64,000 nucleotides of DNA, from NCBI RefSeq assembly GCF_026650985.1, contig NZ_CP086239.1:1488001-1552000 (forward strand), read 5' to 3'. A model generated the notes under the pieces. That model did no database searches and was not told the origin of the DNA. It saw only the letters and a list, made by a program, of their open reading frames with translations. The position numbers were made by a program, and so were the translations under genes. Origin of the DNA: Clostridium estertheticum (GTDB taxonomy: Bacteria; Bacillota; Clostridia; Clostridiales; Clostridiaceae). This document shows, piece by piece, positions 27,575 through 37,301 of this stretch. Position 1 is the stretch's first letter. Each line of letters opens with the position of its first letter.

Positions 27575-27600
27575 CTGTCTACCATAAGGGGAGCATATCA
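27575..27600. repeat. IS inverted repeat, right
   Basis: Complement of the left end, 18 of 26 matches; followed by the ATT target repeat. Confidence 0.8.
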
Positions 27601-27677
27601 ATTTCTAAGCTCCTTAATTGGGTTAATTAGTCTTTCTTGATAATTTTTATTTTTTAATATAATTAATTATACGCTAA

Positions 27678-29747
27678 CTAAATATCGTATTTTATTTCGC
27701 CAAAAACATGTTCAACCTGCACTTTAGAGTCACCTATATCATCTAAATAAAGGAAGCTTAAATTTAATATAGTTCTTGTCACTGCAACATAAAGTAAGTT
27801 TCTCGCTTCTTCAATATTAGTATTTCTTTCTGCTTTCTCATCTTTTATTGACAATACTTTAAGTAATCTACTGAAGTATTCCCTGTCACTACCAAATTTA
27901 GCGTTCATAAAGACAATTACATTATCAAACTCTCGTCCTTTGGTTCCATGATAGGTATGATATATAGTATCACTCCCGCATTTATCTATAATAAAAGTAT
28001 GCCATAAATCAAATTCATTTATATTAATTTCAAGAAACTTAGATACATCCTCCTTACTCTTTAGGATGTCTGCATCTGATTGTTCGTTTTGCTCATCAAA
28101 GAGATAAAGTTGATTTAAAATAAATTCTTCAACATCTGAGTATGATTTAATATCATCACCAATTATATATTCCAAATTTTTATCATACTTATCATCACCA
28201 TTATGATATTGTGAAAATAAACTCTCGATATAATCCTTTAGAGTTTCACCAGTGGCATTTTTAAATTTTGTTAATAGATTTGTCAACTCTAGAATGTTTA
28301 TATTTTGTGCGATTTTTTCAAAAATAACATCTGAAACTACAGTTTTATTTTGATTGATTCTAAATTTAAAATCTAGTATTCTAAAGAACAAAATCTGTGT
28401 GACACCTAATTTTTTAATATCTAAGCTCAATACATGATCCCGTAAAAATTCATAACGTTTCCCTACTTTATACCAAGCTGAATTTTTATAAAAATTATAA
28501 ATATTTTCAAAGCCGCTTTGTTGAGCAACAAGCTCATTAGTTAATTCAAAACAATGCAACTTATTCTTTTCTGTTATATTCCACTTTTCAATATGAGCAT
28601 TAATAAATTCTTGTCGACTAATATTCATGTTATAAAAACTTACACTACCTTCAGGAAAGTCTTCATATATTGGTTCTTGCTTTAAATCATCGTTCCTAAT
28701 TTGATTAGCAATAGAGATTATTTCTTTTGCTGATCGTCTATTGAACGTTTTTTTTATTCTTATTAATCCTTTATGAATATCATAAAAATCACTACCCACA
28801 CCAGTATCATAAATATCTTGTTTTACATCTCCGTAATAACCTACAAAAAAATCATGTTGTATCTCTGTAGAATATTTATTTAGAGCGCTCAATGTCATAA
28901 TAACCTTACGATTTGTATCTTGATATTCATCTACTAAAATAAATGGATATTTATCACATATAATTTGTTTTAATAAATCATTTTCTTCAACAATCTTTTC
29001 AGTATAATCTAGCAAAGTATCATGGCTAATTTTCATTGATTCAAGTTTATCATTATTAAATCGAGCATCATATACAACTTTATTAAATTTACTTTCCTTT
29101 GCATCTATTTTTTTTATGCATTTTTGATATTTTTGAATTCTAAATAAATTATCAACTATTTTTTTAAAATTAGTAACATTTCTAAAAAGATCAGGAAATA
29201 TATTTAAAACTTCAGATAACGCAGCTTTGAATAACGCGGAATTATCATTTTTATGTTTATAATAATCTTCTTTTTTGCCATTCATTGTTTCTAACAACTC
29301 ATTCTTTTCAACATCTAATAGATCTCTGTATTTTTCTGCCCACTTTTCACTTTCTAGTCTTTTCTCTATCATACAAATCTCATAATTTATCTTTTCATAA
29401 TGAATTTCCACAAGCTGTTTTTGATACGGTCCTATGATGCCCCACACACAATCATGTATAGTAGAAACTTCAATCAAACTACTATTGCCTAATCTTTCTT
29501 TAATTTCAGAAACGGCAATATTGGTATATGTAATACATAAAATTTTTTGACTGTGTCTTTTCAGTATTTTACCATACTGATTTACAATGTATTTTAATGA
29601 CTGTAATAATGAATAGGTTTTTCCTGCACCGGCTCCAGCATCAAAAACCATACTCTTTTTTGCATCAATACATTGAGCTATCTTCTCAAATACTTGTTCT
29701 TCTTTTCTTATATTCTCAATTGATATAGAAAGATTTTTAGTATGCAT
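27678..29747 (-). CDS. gajB: UvrD-type helicase, Gabija GajB-like
   Basis: 689-residue superfamily 1 helicase. Motifs in order: Walker A DAGAGAGKT (36-44), Ia TYTNIAVSEIKER, Walker B VDEYQDTN (272-279), III GDVKQ, IV RRSAKEIISIANQIR, V TYHGTKGREFDNVIV, and VI YVAVTRT. It starts one base after the stop of the OLD-type nuclease gene, the GajA-GajB order. In Gabija, GajB is the helicase partner of GajA and the pair degrades phage DNA. It is longer than the classic GajB (about 500 residues) through an insert at about 105-265, so it may be a divergent branch. Confidence 0.88.
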   Translation of the reverse strand: MHTKNLSISIENIRKEEQVFEKIAQCIDAKKSMVFDAGAGAGKTYSLLQSLKYIVNQYGKILKRHSQKILCITYTNIAVSEIKERLGNSSLIEVSTIHDCVWGIIGPYQKQLVEIHYEKINYEICMIEKRLESEKWAEKYRDLLDVEKNELLETMNGKKEDYYKHKNDNSALFKAALSEVLNIFPDLFRNVTNFKKIVDNLFRIQKYQKCIKKIDAKESKFNKVVYDARFNNDKLESMKISHDTLLDYTEKIVEENDLLKQIICDKYPFILVDEYQDTNRKVIMTLSALNKYSTEIQHDFFVGYYGDVKQDIYDTGVGSDFYDIHKGLIRIKKTFNRRSAKEIISIANQIRNDDLKQEPIYEDFPEGSVSFYNMNISRQEFINAHIEKWNITEKNKLHCFELTNELVAQQSGFENIYNFYKNSAWYKVGKRYEFLRDHVLSLDIKKLGVTQILFFRILDFKFRINQNKTVVSDVIFEKIAQNINILELTNLLTKFKNATGETLKDYIESLFSQYHNGDDKYDKNLEYIIGDDIKSYSDVEEFILNQLYLFDEQNEQSDADILKSKEDVSKFLEININEFDLWHTFIIDKCGSDTIYHTYHGTKGREFDNVIVFMNAKFGSDREYFSRLLKVLSIKDEKAERNTNIEEARNLLYVAVTRTILNLSFLYLDDIGDSKVQVEHVFGEIKYDI

Positions 29748-31826
29748 TTAATTACCTCTCAATCTATCTTGCAAAAAAAGCAATCCATCATTAATATATT
29801 TGGGTAATATAGGTATTAATGTTTTATCATCGCATATCAAAATTTCATATAGCAATTCATTTGCAAAATCACTTTTTGAATCTGATAACTTTTTTTGTAA
29901 CTTAAATGAATTTTTGACTATACCCCCGTTCTTAATTATGTCTTTGTATATATCTGGCTTAACTTTTTTCAGTGCATTATTAACTATATTGTTTTTTAAA
30001 TTGGTTAATATAAAAGATTCTTCAAAACTTGTTGGATAATAAGTTTCAATAGGGTCTTTCTGACAAATCACCATTAAGTTATCTACGTGTTTATAATCAC
30101 CATTAATTATAAACTCAGCATTTTTGCTTTTATAAAAATGAGATAATGTACTATTAGTTGTCTCCCTTCCCTTTAACTCATCTGTACCCATTTGCAGATA
30201 GAGCGGTTTTTGACCAGGACTTTTTATATCCTTTTCACCTTTTTCTAATTTTTCTCTTTTAATGTCAATATCTGTAACAATTAAAGAAGGTATGCTTAAA
30301 GCATGAATGAGATTTTCATAAACTTTCGCATGAGCACCGTCTACTAAAATAACTGAAATATAATACTTACTGAAACAAAGATCTATATCTAAATAATGTT
30401 GAAGCAATGTATACTCTGTTATTCCTTCGACAAATATGGCTGCATCAGCAAAGAAAAGCTCTGAAACTCTAAATTTTATATGCTTCTTTAGAAACTTAAG
30501 TTTTTGTTCTCGTTTCCACCGTTCTTTATTATTTTTAGGATTTTTAGGGAGATCAATCATTACATTGTCATTTAAACATTCCGACTTGGCACAATTATCG
30601 ATACTTGTAATATAGTTAATATTGTTGAAAGTATTACCTTCATGTATCTTACTATTAAGTATATGTGCTGAATGAGTTATTATAATAATCTGGCTATTTA
30701 CATGCTTATTATTATTTTCCAACAAAGAAGTGATCATCTCATTAATATTTTTTATAAACTGTTCCTGCATTTGGGGATGCATAAAGGTTTCTGGTTCTTC
30801 TATAGAAATAAGATTTATTTGACTATTAAATGAAGTTTCCGGATATTTTTCCATGTATGTAATGATCTCTGCAATAATCATCATTAAATTAGTATATCCT
30901 AATCCAAATTGTCGTTCCGGTATATTATTTTTTCCTTCTACATATTCATATTTAAGAACATTTTTAATCAATTTTTGAAAATTCAAATCTGACTTTAATA
31001 AGATCTGGCATTTTTCACCTAATATCATTTTGCTTAATGATGAATTAATATTATTGGTATGTTGCGTACTTATATCTCTAGTTAAGCTATCATTAATATC
31101 AACAATTTGTTTATCTAATTCATTGACGATTTGAGGATCTATAACGTTAGCATATCTATAATCTATAATCTTGCAAAATGCATCAGATAAACAATCTTCG
31201 CTATTAACATTATTTGCTCTAATTGGTGTTAGTTCAATTAATTTTTTTAAATTAAAATTTTTCTTTTTGTCCTTATTTGTATTATAGTATGAAATTTCAA
31301 AATCAGTTTTATCAATTAACTCTAAAAATCTATCAAATTTTTGATTTTTAAAATTTTTTGGAATAAATTCTTTTACAGCTTTTATAAACAATTCACGATC
31401 TATTATCTCCCACCCAATAATAATATCTATCTCTGACTTTTCTGTGTCTTCAAGAGACATAAAAGGAATAATATTAGTTAATATGTCTTCCTTACCATTA
31501 TCAATTCCAACTGTAACAATAAATTTCAATGTAGGTAATTTTAAATCTTCACTATCCAAATATTCAATAGTATATAGATTAGATAATTCTTTTAGATAAT
31601 CAAAGTTAAAATCCGTAGCTTTAAATGCTACATTATTTATTAATTTATTCAAAGCGTCTATAACTGTTGTTTTCCCACTATTATTTTTCCCAATAATCAA
31701 TGTTGTTTTAGGTGCTATATTAATACTAGCATCCTTCTTGTAATCTTCTGCACTAACGAATTCGATTATATTATTTTTATAACGAAATTTTCTAAAATTT
31801 TCGAGTAATACACTTTTTAAATACAT
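29748..31826 (-). CDS. gajA: OLD-family ATPase/TOPRIM nuclease, Gabija GajA-like
   Basis: 692-residue overcoming-lysogenization-defect type protein. The N-terminal ABC-like ATPase has Walker A IIGKNNSGKT (44-53), signature-like FGLGYTNLM (308-315), Walker B LISIEEPE (339-346) and IITHSAHIL. The C-terminal TOPRIM domain has VEGITE (E467) and TDIDI (D519, D521), the metal-binding nuclease residues. An AAAGGAGG site precedes the ATG. It lies 30 bases after a GIY-YIG gene and 1 base before the helicase gene, so all three are one operon. It is longer than typical GajA (about 580). Confidence 0.9.
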   Translation of the reverse strand: MYLKSVLLENFRKFRYKNNIIEFVSAEDYKKDASINIAPKTTLIIGKNNSGKTTVIDALNKLINNVAFKATDFNFDYLKELSNLYTIEYLDSEDLKLPTLKFIVTVGIDNGKEDILTNIIPFMSLEDTEKSEIDIIIGWEIIDRELFIKAVKEFIPKNFKNQKFDRFLELIDKTDFEISYYNTNKDKKKNFNLKKLIELTPIRANNVNSEDCLSDAFCKIIDYRYANVIDPQIVNELDKQIVDINDSLTRDISTQHTNNINSSLSKMILGEKCQILLKSDLNFQKLIKNVLKYEYVEGKNNIPERQFGLGYTNLMMIIAEIITYMEKYPETSFNSQINLISIEEPETFMHPQMQEQFIKNINEMITSLLENNNKHVNSQIIIITHSAHILNSKIHEGNTFNNINYITSIDNCAKSECLNDNVMIDLPKNPKNNKERWKREQKLKFLKKHIKFRVSELFFADAAIFVEGITEYTLLQHYLDIDLCFSKYYISVILVDGAHAKVYENLIHALSIPSLIVTDIDIKREKLEKGEKDIKSPGQKPLYLQMGTDELKGRETTNSTLSHFYKSKNAEFIINGDYKHVDNLMVICQKDPIETYYPTSFEESFILTNLKNNIVNNALKKVKPDIYKDIIKNGGIVKNSFKLQKKLSDSKSDFANELLYEILICDDKTLIPILPKYINDGLLFLQDRLRGN

Positions 31827-31855
31827 AGACCTATTCCTCCTTTATGTTATGTCGC

Positions 31856-32609
31856 TTATACTTTTAACGTTTTATAAAAATATCCCTTATCAATCATTTG
31901 CTGATATCTATTTATTGAATCCATTTTATTATGAAATTTTAATGCATCACCAAAAGCCATTACAGATGTAAGCATTGACATTCTTACTGCATGCAAATAA
32001 TTTTCGAATCCTGCATACATGGAATTTTCTGATAATTCTCTTAATGAATATTTAGAAACAAGCGGATTAGGTTCAAAATCATTAAATGATTTTACAATCT
32101 CGTAATTTCCAACAGAAGCAACTCGCTGTCCATATAATGATCCTCCCATACGATTCCACAATGGATACTCCCCATTTGCTTTTCTGCAAGCTTCTATTAA
32201 AATTCCTTCAACTTGTTTTATATGCTCTTGCCCTTCTAGTCCAACATAATCTTCTCTTGAAAACTCAGTCCCCAACATTTTTCTATATTCTTTTTCATTT
32301 CTGTGAGTAATTGGCTGAGATAATGGTGATTGAACAAATATAGAATACCCAATTTTTTCTTTTATATCGAAGTATTCATCGATTTTCTTTCTTTTACAGC
32401 TATTATCATCTACAATAATAATTCCATTATGTTGCTTAGATCTATCACATAAATCTGCTGCCAATCCAATATATAAAATCTCAAAAACAATAAACCCCAG
32501 CTGATGCCCATCCGTACATATCTTTAGGTGAACATAAATCATCAAGTGTATTTGCTATTTGTTCTTTTTCATCCTTCTTATATTCATCTATAATTACCGT
32601 TCCAAACAT
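31856..32609 (-). pseudogene. GIY-YIG nuclease gene with a one-base frameshift
   Basis: First gene of the Gabija-like operon. The good start is at 32609: GGAGAT lies upstream, and MFGTVIIDEYKKDEKEQIAN reads from there through WASAGVYCF to a stop. Removing one T from the five-T run (plus strand A5, 32483-32487) continues as GVYCFEILYIGLAADLC, a complete GIY-YIG core (GVY...YIG), then R and H, E in VEGILIEAC and N in PLWNRMGG. The repaired protein is 250 residues. Either it is a recent frameshift, a reading error in the sequence, or regulated slippage; I cannot tell which. Confidence 0.82.
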
Positions 32610-32915
32610 ATTGTCATCTCCTATAAATTAATTATTAATAATTATTATAAGATCATAATAAAAATAAATATATATGTCTTTTTATCGATTTATCAACGAA
32701 ACTTTAATGTTTAAAATAATTTCTGTATTAAAAACCTTACACTATAGCCTATAAAAAAGTTCTTTTACTAGTACAATTTTAGTGCCATAATTTGTGAAAT
32801 TGATGACATTCTTAAAGTCTTTATTGATGAACAATTTTACCTACACATGGAGATAAAAAGCATCATGTTTGCATACGGCATGATATTATTAGCAAAAACA
32901 GTTTCAACAATATAA
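32610..32915. other. Intergenic stretch; a possible gene fragment
   Basis: No intact gene. On the plus strand about 42 codons from 32787 to 32915 read IICEIDDILKVFIDEQFYLH and on; the start resembles transposase N-termini, but this is weak. A GCATCATG/CATGAT hairpin is at 32862-32885. AT-rich sequence upstream of the GIY-YIG gene should hold the operon promoter, but no clear hexamers stand out. Confidence 0.4.
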
Positions 32916-34016
32916 CTATTTTACATCTTTAAATGTCAGCACATATATACATCTGCATCCATAGTGTCTAGGAAGTTTCGGAACTTTATCCAAGGCCTTT
33001 TTACTAAACTTCAACTTACCAGAATTACAAACCGTACATCCAACCTTGGTGTTTAAAATTTCAATACCATCTCCCATACCACTGTTAATTGATTGGATAA
33101 GTTTCCTTAACTCAACATTATTCGATGCTTCAAAATATTTTGTATGAGAATAAACGAAAGTCATATCCTCAACTCTATTACCCAAACTTTTTAACATCCT
33201 ACCTTCAGGCTGCTTACTTAAGTATTTTTCAAGAGTGGGGCAATTTATTTCTTCTGTTGTCCTCATCTTTAATCTGTCATACACTCTCTCATTATTTTGT
33301 CCTAGTAATTCACAAAGAACTACTTCATCTTTTAAATCATTTATAAACTCAGGAGTATTATTAAGATCACTATAGTCAAGCTTGTATATTTCCCTAACTC
33401 TGTCTATGCACCTCTGGTCTACCTTGCTAAAATCCCAATTAAGTCCTCTTGGAAATACCTGTTTTATCTCTAATGAAGCAACAGTTCTTTCGGCTTTTTC
33501 AATCTCGCCTCTACCCAATAACACATATAGAGCATTTATCAAAGCTTCTCTTTCTTTTTCTTTATTTTCAAAGTATGCATCTACTATTTGTCCTCCTCTC
33601 TCGGTAAGCACAAACCAGTTTTTATCCTTGACTATTTTCATAAAATGGTCTTTAGGAATGTTTTGGAAAACAAACTTAGCTAAATCTGCTTTCTTGATAC
33701 TAGACTTTATTTTTATATTATGTTCATCCAATAATGCTTTTAAATCTTTTATAGTCATATGAGGGATTACATCTTCAAATCCCGCAACTCTAATAATGCC
33801 TTGCTTAATGTAGTATTGAACTCTCTTTTCAATATCCCCAAGTACTTCTTTAAATCTACTTTCCCTTATATGATTATCAAGCTGCTTATTATTAAGATAC
33901 TTTAGAAACTCACAATCTGCATTACTAATTTTACTTGCATTAGTAGTATTAGCTCTATCACATGCTTGTACTTGTTTATTCTGCTTAGCTCCAAACAAGT
34001 TATTTAAAAATCCCAT
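32916..34016 (-). CDS. SAP-domain protein with Cys/His-rich C-terminus
   Basis: 366 residues. A SAP-like DNA-binding motif lies at about residues 85-120 (MTIKDLKALLDEHNIKIKSS then KADLAKFVFQ). The C-terminal end has CTVC then, about 28 residues on, RHYGCRC, a spacing reminiscent of the end of phage MuF-type head proteins or a zinc knuckle. The middle is helical with no family I recognise. It is the next minus-strand gene upstream of the Gabija-like operon but 300 bases away, so it is not clearly in it. Intact, with its own start. Confidence 0.6.
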   Translation of the reverse strand: MGFLNNLFGAKQNKQVQACDRANTTNASKISNADCEFLKYLNNKQLDNHIRESRFKEVLGDIEKRVQYYIKQGIIRVAGFEDVIPHMTIKDLKALLDEHNIKIKSSIKKADLAKFVFQNIPKDHFMKIVKDKNWFVLTERGGQIVDAYFENKEKEREALINALYVLLGRGEIEKAERTVASLEIKQVFPRGLNWDFSKVDQRCIDRVREIYKLDYSDLNNTPEFINDLKDEVVLCELLGQNNERVYDRLKMRTTEEINCPTLEKYLSKQPEGRMLKSLGNRVEDMTFVYSHTKYFEASNNVELRKLIQSINSGMGDGIEILNTKVGCTVCNSGKLKFSKKALDKVPKLPRHYGCRCIYVLTFKDVK

Positions 34017-34804
34017 AACAGTCCACCTTTCATACAGTTAAATAATTAATTCTATAAGTCCACTTATACCAAAAATAGTTATCTAAGGAGCTTTGGTATT
34101 ACATCACTATTTAGAAATTTTATGATTTCACTTGAACTTATTCCCTCGAAATAAGGAAGCTTAGTTCATTTAGTGAAAAATAAAAGAAATTTATTCATAA
34201 CAATTTATAATAATATCTTTAGCAATTAGATACATTAGAGTTTGCTTAATTATTATGCTCTTTATATTTATCAAGAACAGACTCAATGTGTTTTAACGCA
34301 AATTCTTCAAAACCTTTATCCGATTACTTTTTCTTTGCAAAATTACGTATACCATTTCTTGTTCTAGACGCCGAGAATCCTAGAGCGACTGCACTTGGCT
34401 TCACAGGTGTGCCTAACTAATATATTCTCCTTGCTCTTCAATTCAAGTATTCTTCTGTACTACTTCCCATTATTAACCAAATGGGAAATGTAATTAAACT
34501 ACCTTTATTGACAAATCTGTAACTGTTATATGTTCAATATGAAGCTAATCTATTAAATTTAATATTTCCATTGGAAATAATGCAAATCAGATAAATAGCT
34601 TATTATAAATCTAATTTTGTTAAAAATTATTTATTAATAATCAAATGCAAAGTAACTGTCACCCAGATTTTCTTCTTAAAATAATAGTTAAAATATGTAC
34701 TTAGATGCATAATTAAAAAGTCCGGCTAATTTATTCCAGTTTGGAATGAAATTATTATACCTTTAAAGGTTGATTTTTCTATGGGATCAGGCTTCCTTTT
34801 TATA
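34017..34804. other. Debris region with degraded reading frames
   Basis: 788 bases with no intact gene. On the minus strand, about 34245-34395 reads FSASRTRNGIRNFAKKK, stop, then SDKGFEEFALKHIESVLDKY, and 34080-34160 reads PYFEGISSSEIIKFLNSDVI then PKLLR and stop. Both look like tails of lost genes that I cannot assign. Confidence 0.45.
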
Positions 34805-35920
34805 TTATGTATTATCAATATCATCATTTATTTTTCTGAATTCTAACTCTTCGAATTTATCTAATGATTTTTTAGATGAGTTTAAATAGTCATCCAAAAT
34901 CTTAAGCATGTCATCTAATGAATCTTTCGCTTCTTGGCATAAATTTTGGAAGTCTTCATGAACACTATCCATTGCCTTCTGAACATAACCTTCTAAATAC
35001 TCATCATACGCTTCAGCACTATATTCATCTTGAAGTATCTGATTCGCCCTTTCAGAAGAATCAAAACAAGCTAACTCATATACTTCTTCATTTGAAGGGA
35101 CATCTTCAAATTGATTCTCTAAAGATCTCAGATTTTCATAGTACTCGTTTAATTTATCCAATATGCTATCATCATAAGTTAATTGGTCAGCTACATCATA
35201 TATTGTGCCAAATAGTTCTGAGCATTTATATAACTCTTCAATAATATTATCGATTGTTATTTGGCTTAATCTTTCTTCTGTGTCATTATAGAAATATCCT
35301 TTTCCGTCTAACTCGTCATAATAAGAGTAAACCTGATCAAATAATTCTCCTTTAAGAGCGAACAAATTTGATAAATGCATTTTAACTTCCAATAGCATTG
35401 GAAGGTAATCATATTCAAAATATGGTGTTGATGACTTCTCTAGTTCTTTTGTTATTTCTTCTTTCAGGAATGTAATATAATCCAGATCTCGACTAATAAT
35501 TCCAAACTCACTGTTGTTCTTACTTTCCTCGGAATAATTTGCAGAACCTACATATACCACATTATTTGTCATTATTATTTTCCCGTGATTGTCAAAGTTA
35601 AAGAAAACACTAACTTTCTCTCCAATGCTATCTGGTTTCAACTTAGTTAAATAAACATCTATTTTCTTTCTTGCAGCATTTCTATAAGTATCCTTATAAT
35701 ATGTATCCCAACGTGAAGGGATATTTGTAAATATACTTATTTTTGTTTCCAAAGATGTATCAGCCAGTTTTCTGATGAGAAGTGCCTGTTTTTCTGAAAT
35801 ATTGTAAGTAACAATAATAATTTCTTCAGCGTTTTTAAAATCATCCAAAACTTCCTGATATCCTAACTCATTCTTAGAATAAATGAACTTCGCATCAGAC
35901 AAAATATATTCCTTTTTCAA
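34805..35920 (-). CDS. PLD-family nuclease-like protein
   Basis: 371 residues with one HKD-type motif: HGKIIMTNN (H112, K114) followed by VYVGSANYSEES at the expected spacing, as in phospholipase D nucleases and many restriction or defence nucleases. With one motif it would act as a dimer. The C-terminal half (about 180-371) is helical and acidic and probably coiled coil. TTG start behind GGAGGGG. It follows the DUF3800-like gene by 53 bases, on the same strand, probably one operon. Whether it cuts nucleic acid or acts on lipid is not decided by sequence. Confidence 0.72.
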   Translation of the reverse strand: MKKEYILSDAKFIYSKNELGYQEVLDDFKNAEEIIIVTYNISEKQALLIRKLADTSLETKISIFTNIPSRWDTYYKDTYRNAARKKIDVYLTKLKPDSIGEKVSVFFNFDNHGKIIMTNNVVYVGSANYSEESKNNSEFGIISRDLDYITFLKEEITKELEKSSTPYFEYDYLPMLLEVKMHLSNLFALKGELFDQVYSYYDELDGKGYFYNDTEERLSQITIDNIIEELYKCSELFGTIYDVADQLTYDDSILDKLNEYYENLRSLENQFEDVPSNEEVYELACFDSSERANQILQDEYSAEAYDEYLEGYVQKAMDSVHEDFQNLCQEAKDSLDDMLKILDDYLNSSKKSLDKFEELEFRKINDDIDNT

Positions 35921-35973
35921 TTACACCCCTCCAATTTACTGTCTTTTTCCGCAATAGCTTCAACGTGGACTGG

Positions 35974-37095
35974 TCACACCAACTCACCCATCAACACTAA
36001 TAGAGATCCTCTGTGTTGCACCATATCAATACTATTAACATTCTGAATTAGTGCTCTGTTAAGGCCTTCAGCTCTGTCGATTAATGAATTAATTATCACG
36101 ATACATTCTTTCTGTTCTTTATTGAGCGATTCCAATTTACTCTCAATCATGCTAGGTGTTGATTCATCTAACATAAAAAACAACTTTCCGAGCAGACCTA
36201 CCCAAACATCAGAAACCTGTATTAATCGTTCTGCCTTGGAATCAATGAATTTATAATTGGTTAGTTTTTTGCCATTCATAGTGAAAGGCATATCCTCTAA
36301 CGAAGATTCAGCCTCTGCTTCTTCATCAAAATTATGCATGGCATCTTTATATAATGCGCACCGCCCAGTTCTTAAACTTGAGTATTCTTCAACTAGTAAG
36401 CCAGGTGTGTTATCTTCAACGAAAAACAGTTCCCCCTTGCGACCATTAGTTTTCAGTAACTGCCTGAAGTTCTCCAAATAAAAATCGTCTACATCATAAT
36501 ACTGGATAAGATCACTAATTTCATAGCAAAAATCCTTAATATTTGATTTCACTATGCTTGGATAATCGTATCTATAAAATATAGCTAGGATTTCATCTAG
36601 ATGCGCTGTGACAAATCTATGCCAGCTTGCCTTCAAAATTTGTACCCATTCTGGTCCAAAGTTGAACTGTGGCTGGGTGACAAATAGTGAGTCTACCATA
36701 TCTACAATGGAATAATACATATTATTTAAAGTAGCATAATGGACATAGAGTCCACTGTTTTCTAACCATATAAGAAATTGATGAATTGGCTTCTTTCCTA
36801 TCGCTGTCCAGAAATCAGATCCTCTACCAGCTAAAGTCTTGAATTTAATTTCCGGTGCTTTGATTTTTAACTCTTCATATAATAAATCTAAATCACATGG
36901 AGGAGCATCACCCTTGTATAAAATACCGCCGAGAATAAAGTCGTTAGCTATACCTTCATCAGCATTAACTCCATTCTCAGTTAATCTAAACTTTCTAACA
37001 TTACCAGTCTCATCATAAAAGAAGCTATATTTTTCGTTCAGCAGTGGTATGCCTAATAACATACTCCATTCATCTCTATATATGTCTACATCCAT
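35974..37095 (-). CDS. DUF3800-like protein
   Basis: 373 residues from the ATG at 37095, which follows AGGAG by 8 bases (a GTG nine bases upstream would overlap that site). Features of the DUF3800 group: FFYDETG near the N-terminus (acidic pair), NDFILGGILY, and the C-terminal FIDSKAERLIQVSDVWVG, which carries the second acidic cluster. DUF3800 proteins are predicted RNase H-fold nucleases often found with restriction or mobile elements. Catalytic activity is inferred. It is upstream of the PLD gene and probably in one operon with it. Confidence 0.7.
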   Translation of the reverse strand: MDVDIYRDEWSMLLGIPLLNEKYSFFYDETGNVRKFRLTENGVNADEGIANDFILGGILYKGDAPPCDLDLLYEELKIKAPEIKFKTLAGRGSDFWTAIGKKPIHQFLIWLENSGLYVHYATLNNMYYSIVDMVDSLFVTQPQFNFGPEWVQILKASWHRFVTAHLDEILAIFYRYDYPSIVKSNIKDFCYEISDLIQYYDVDDFYLENFRQLLKTNGRKGELFFVEDNTPGLLVEEYSSLRTGRCALYKDAMHNFDEEAEAESSLEDMPFTMNGKKLTNYKFIDSKAERLIQVSDVWVGLLGKLFFMLDESTPSMIESKLESLNKEQKECIVIINSLIDRAEGLNRALIQNVNSIDMVQHRGSLLVLMGELV

Positions 37096-37148
37096 GAAAA
37101 TCACTCCTCTTTTTTCAATCTCAATAATCTATTGGTAGTTTTTGAAAA

Positions 37149-37301
37149 TCAACTAATTGACATCACAATACTACGTCGTATGGTCTGAGCATTCACTCCG
37201 AAATCTTTTGCCATTTTATTCACAGGCAGATAATCTTCTTGAACAAACCTTGTGATATCAGCCTCAAATTCTTCATTGCATCGATTTCCTTGATCTGTCA
37301 T
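37149..37301 (-). pseudogene. IS3 OrfA N-terminal remnant
   Basis: 50 codons with a good start: the C-terminal part reads FVQEDYLPVNKMAKDFGVNA then QTIRRSI, a transposase HTH, then stops. Typical OrfA proteins are about 90-100 residues or longer, so this is a broken transposase. It is different from the IS at 23758-27600. Confidence 0.75.

Larger units (their letters stand above)
23758..27600 (-). mobile_element. IS3-family element split by a group II intron
   Basis: Ends are imperfect inverted repeats of 26 bp (18 matches), TGAACTGCCCCCT... at 23758 and its partner at 27600, with ATT on both sides as a 3-bp target duplication. It holds orfA, orfB in a shifted frame, and an intron inserted in orfB. 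The IS without its intron would be about 1.7 kb. Subgroup is probably IS150-like from the two HTH domains in OrfA and the OrfAB frameshift. Confidence 0.9.

Noticed and set aside
29748-31826. OLD protein as AriA of a PARIS system
   Set aside because: PARIS pairs an ABC-type ATPase with a separate TOPRIM partner; here both domains are in one protein followed by a UvrD-type helicase, the Gabija order.
32787-32915. Transposase-like plus-strand fragment
   Set aside because: Similarity is limited to a short N-terminal resemblance (IICEIDDILKVFI) and cannot be assigned to a family.
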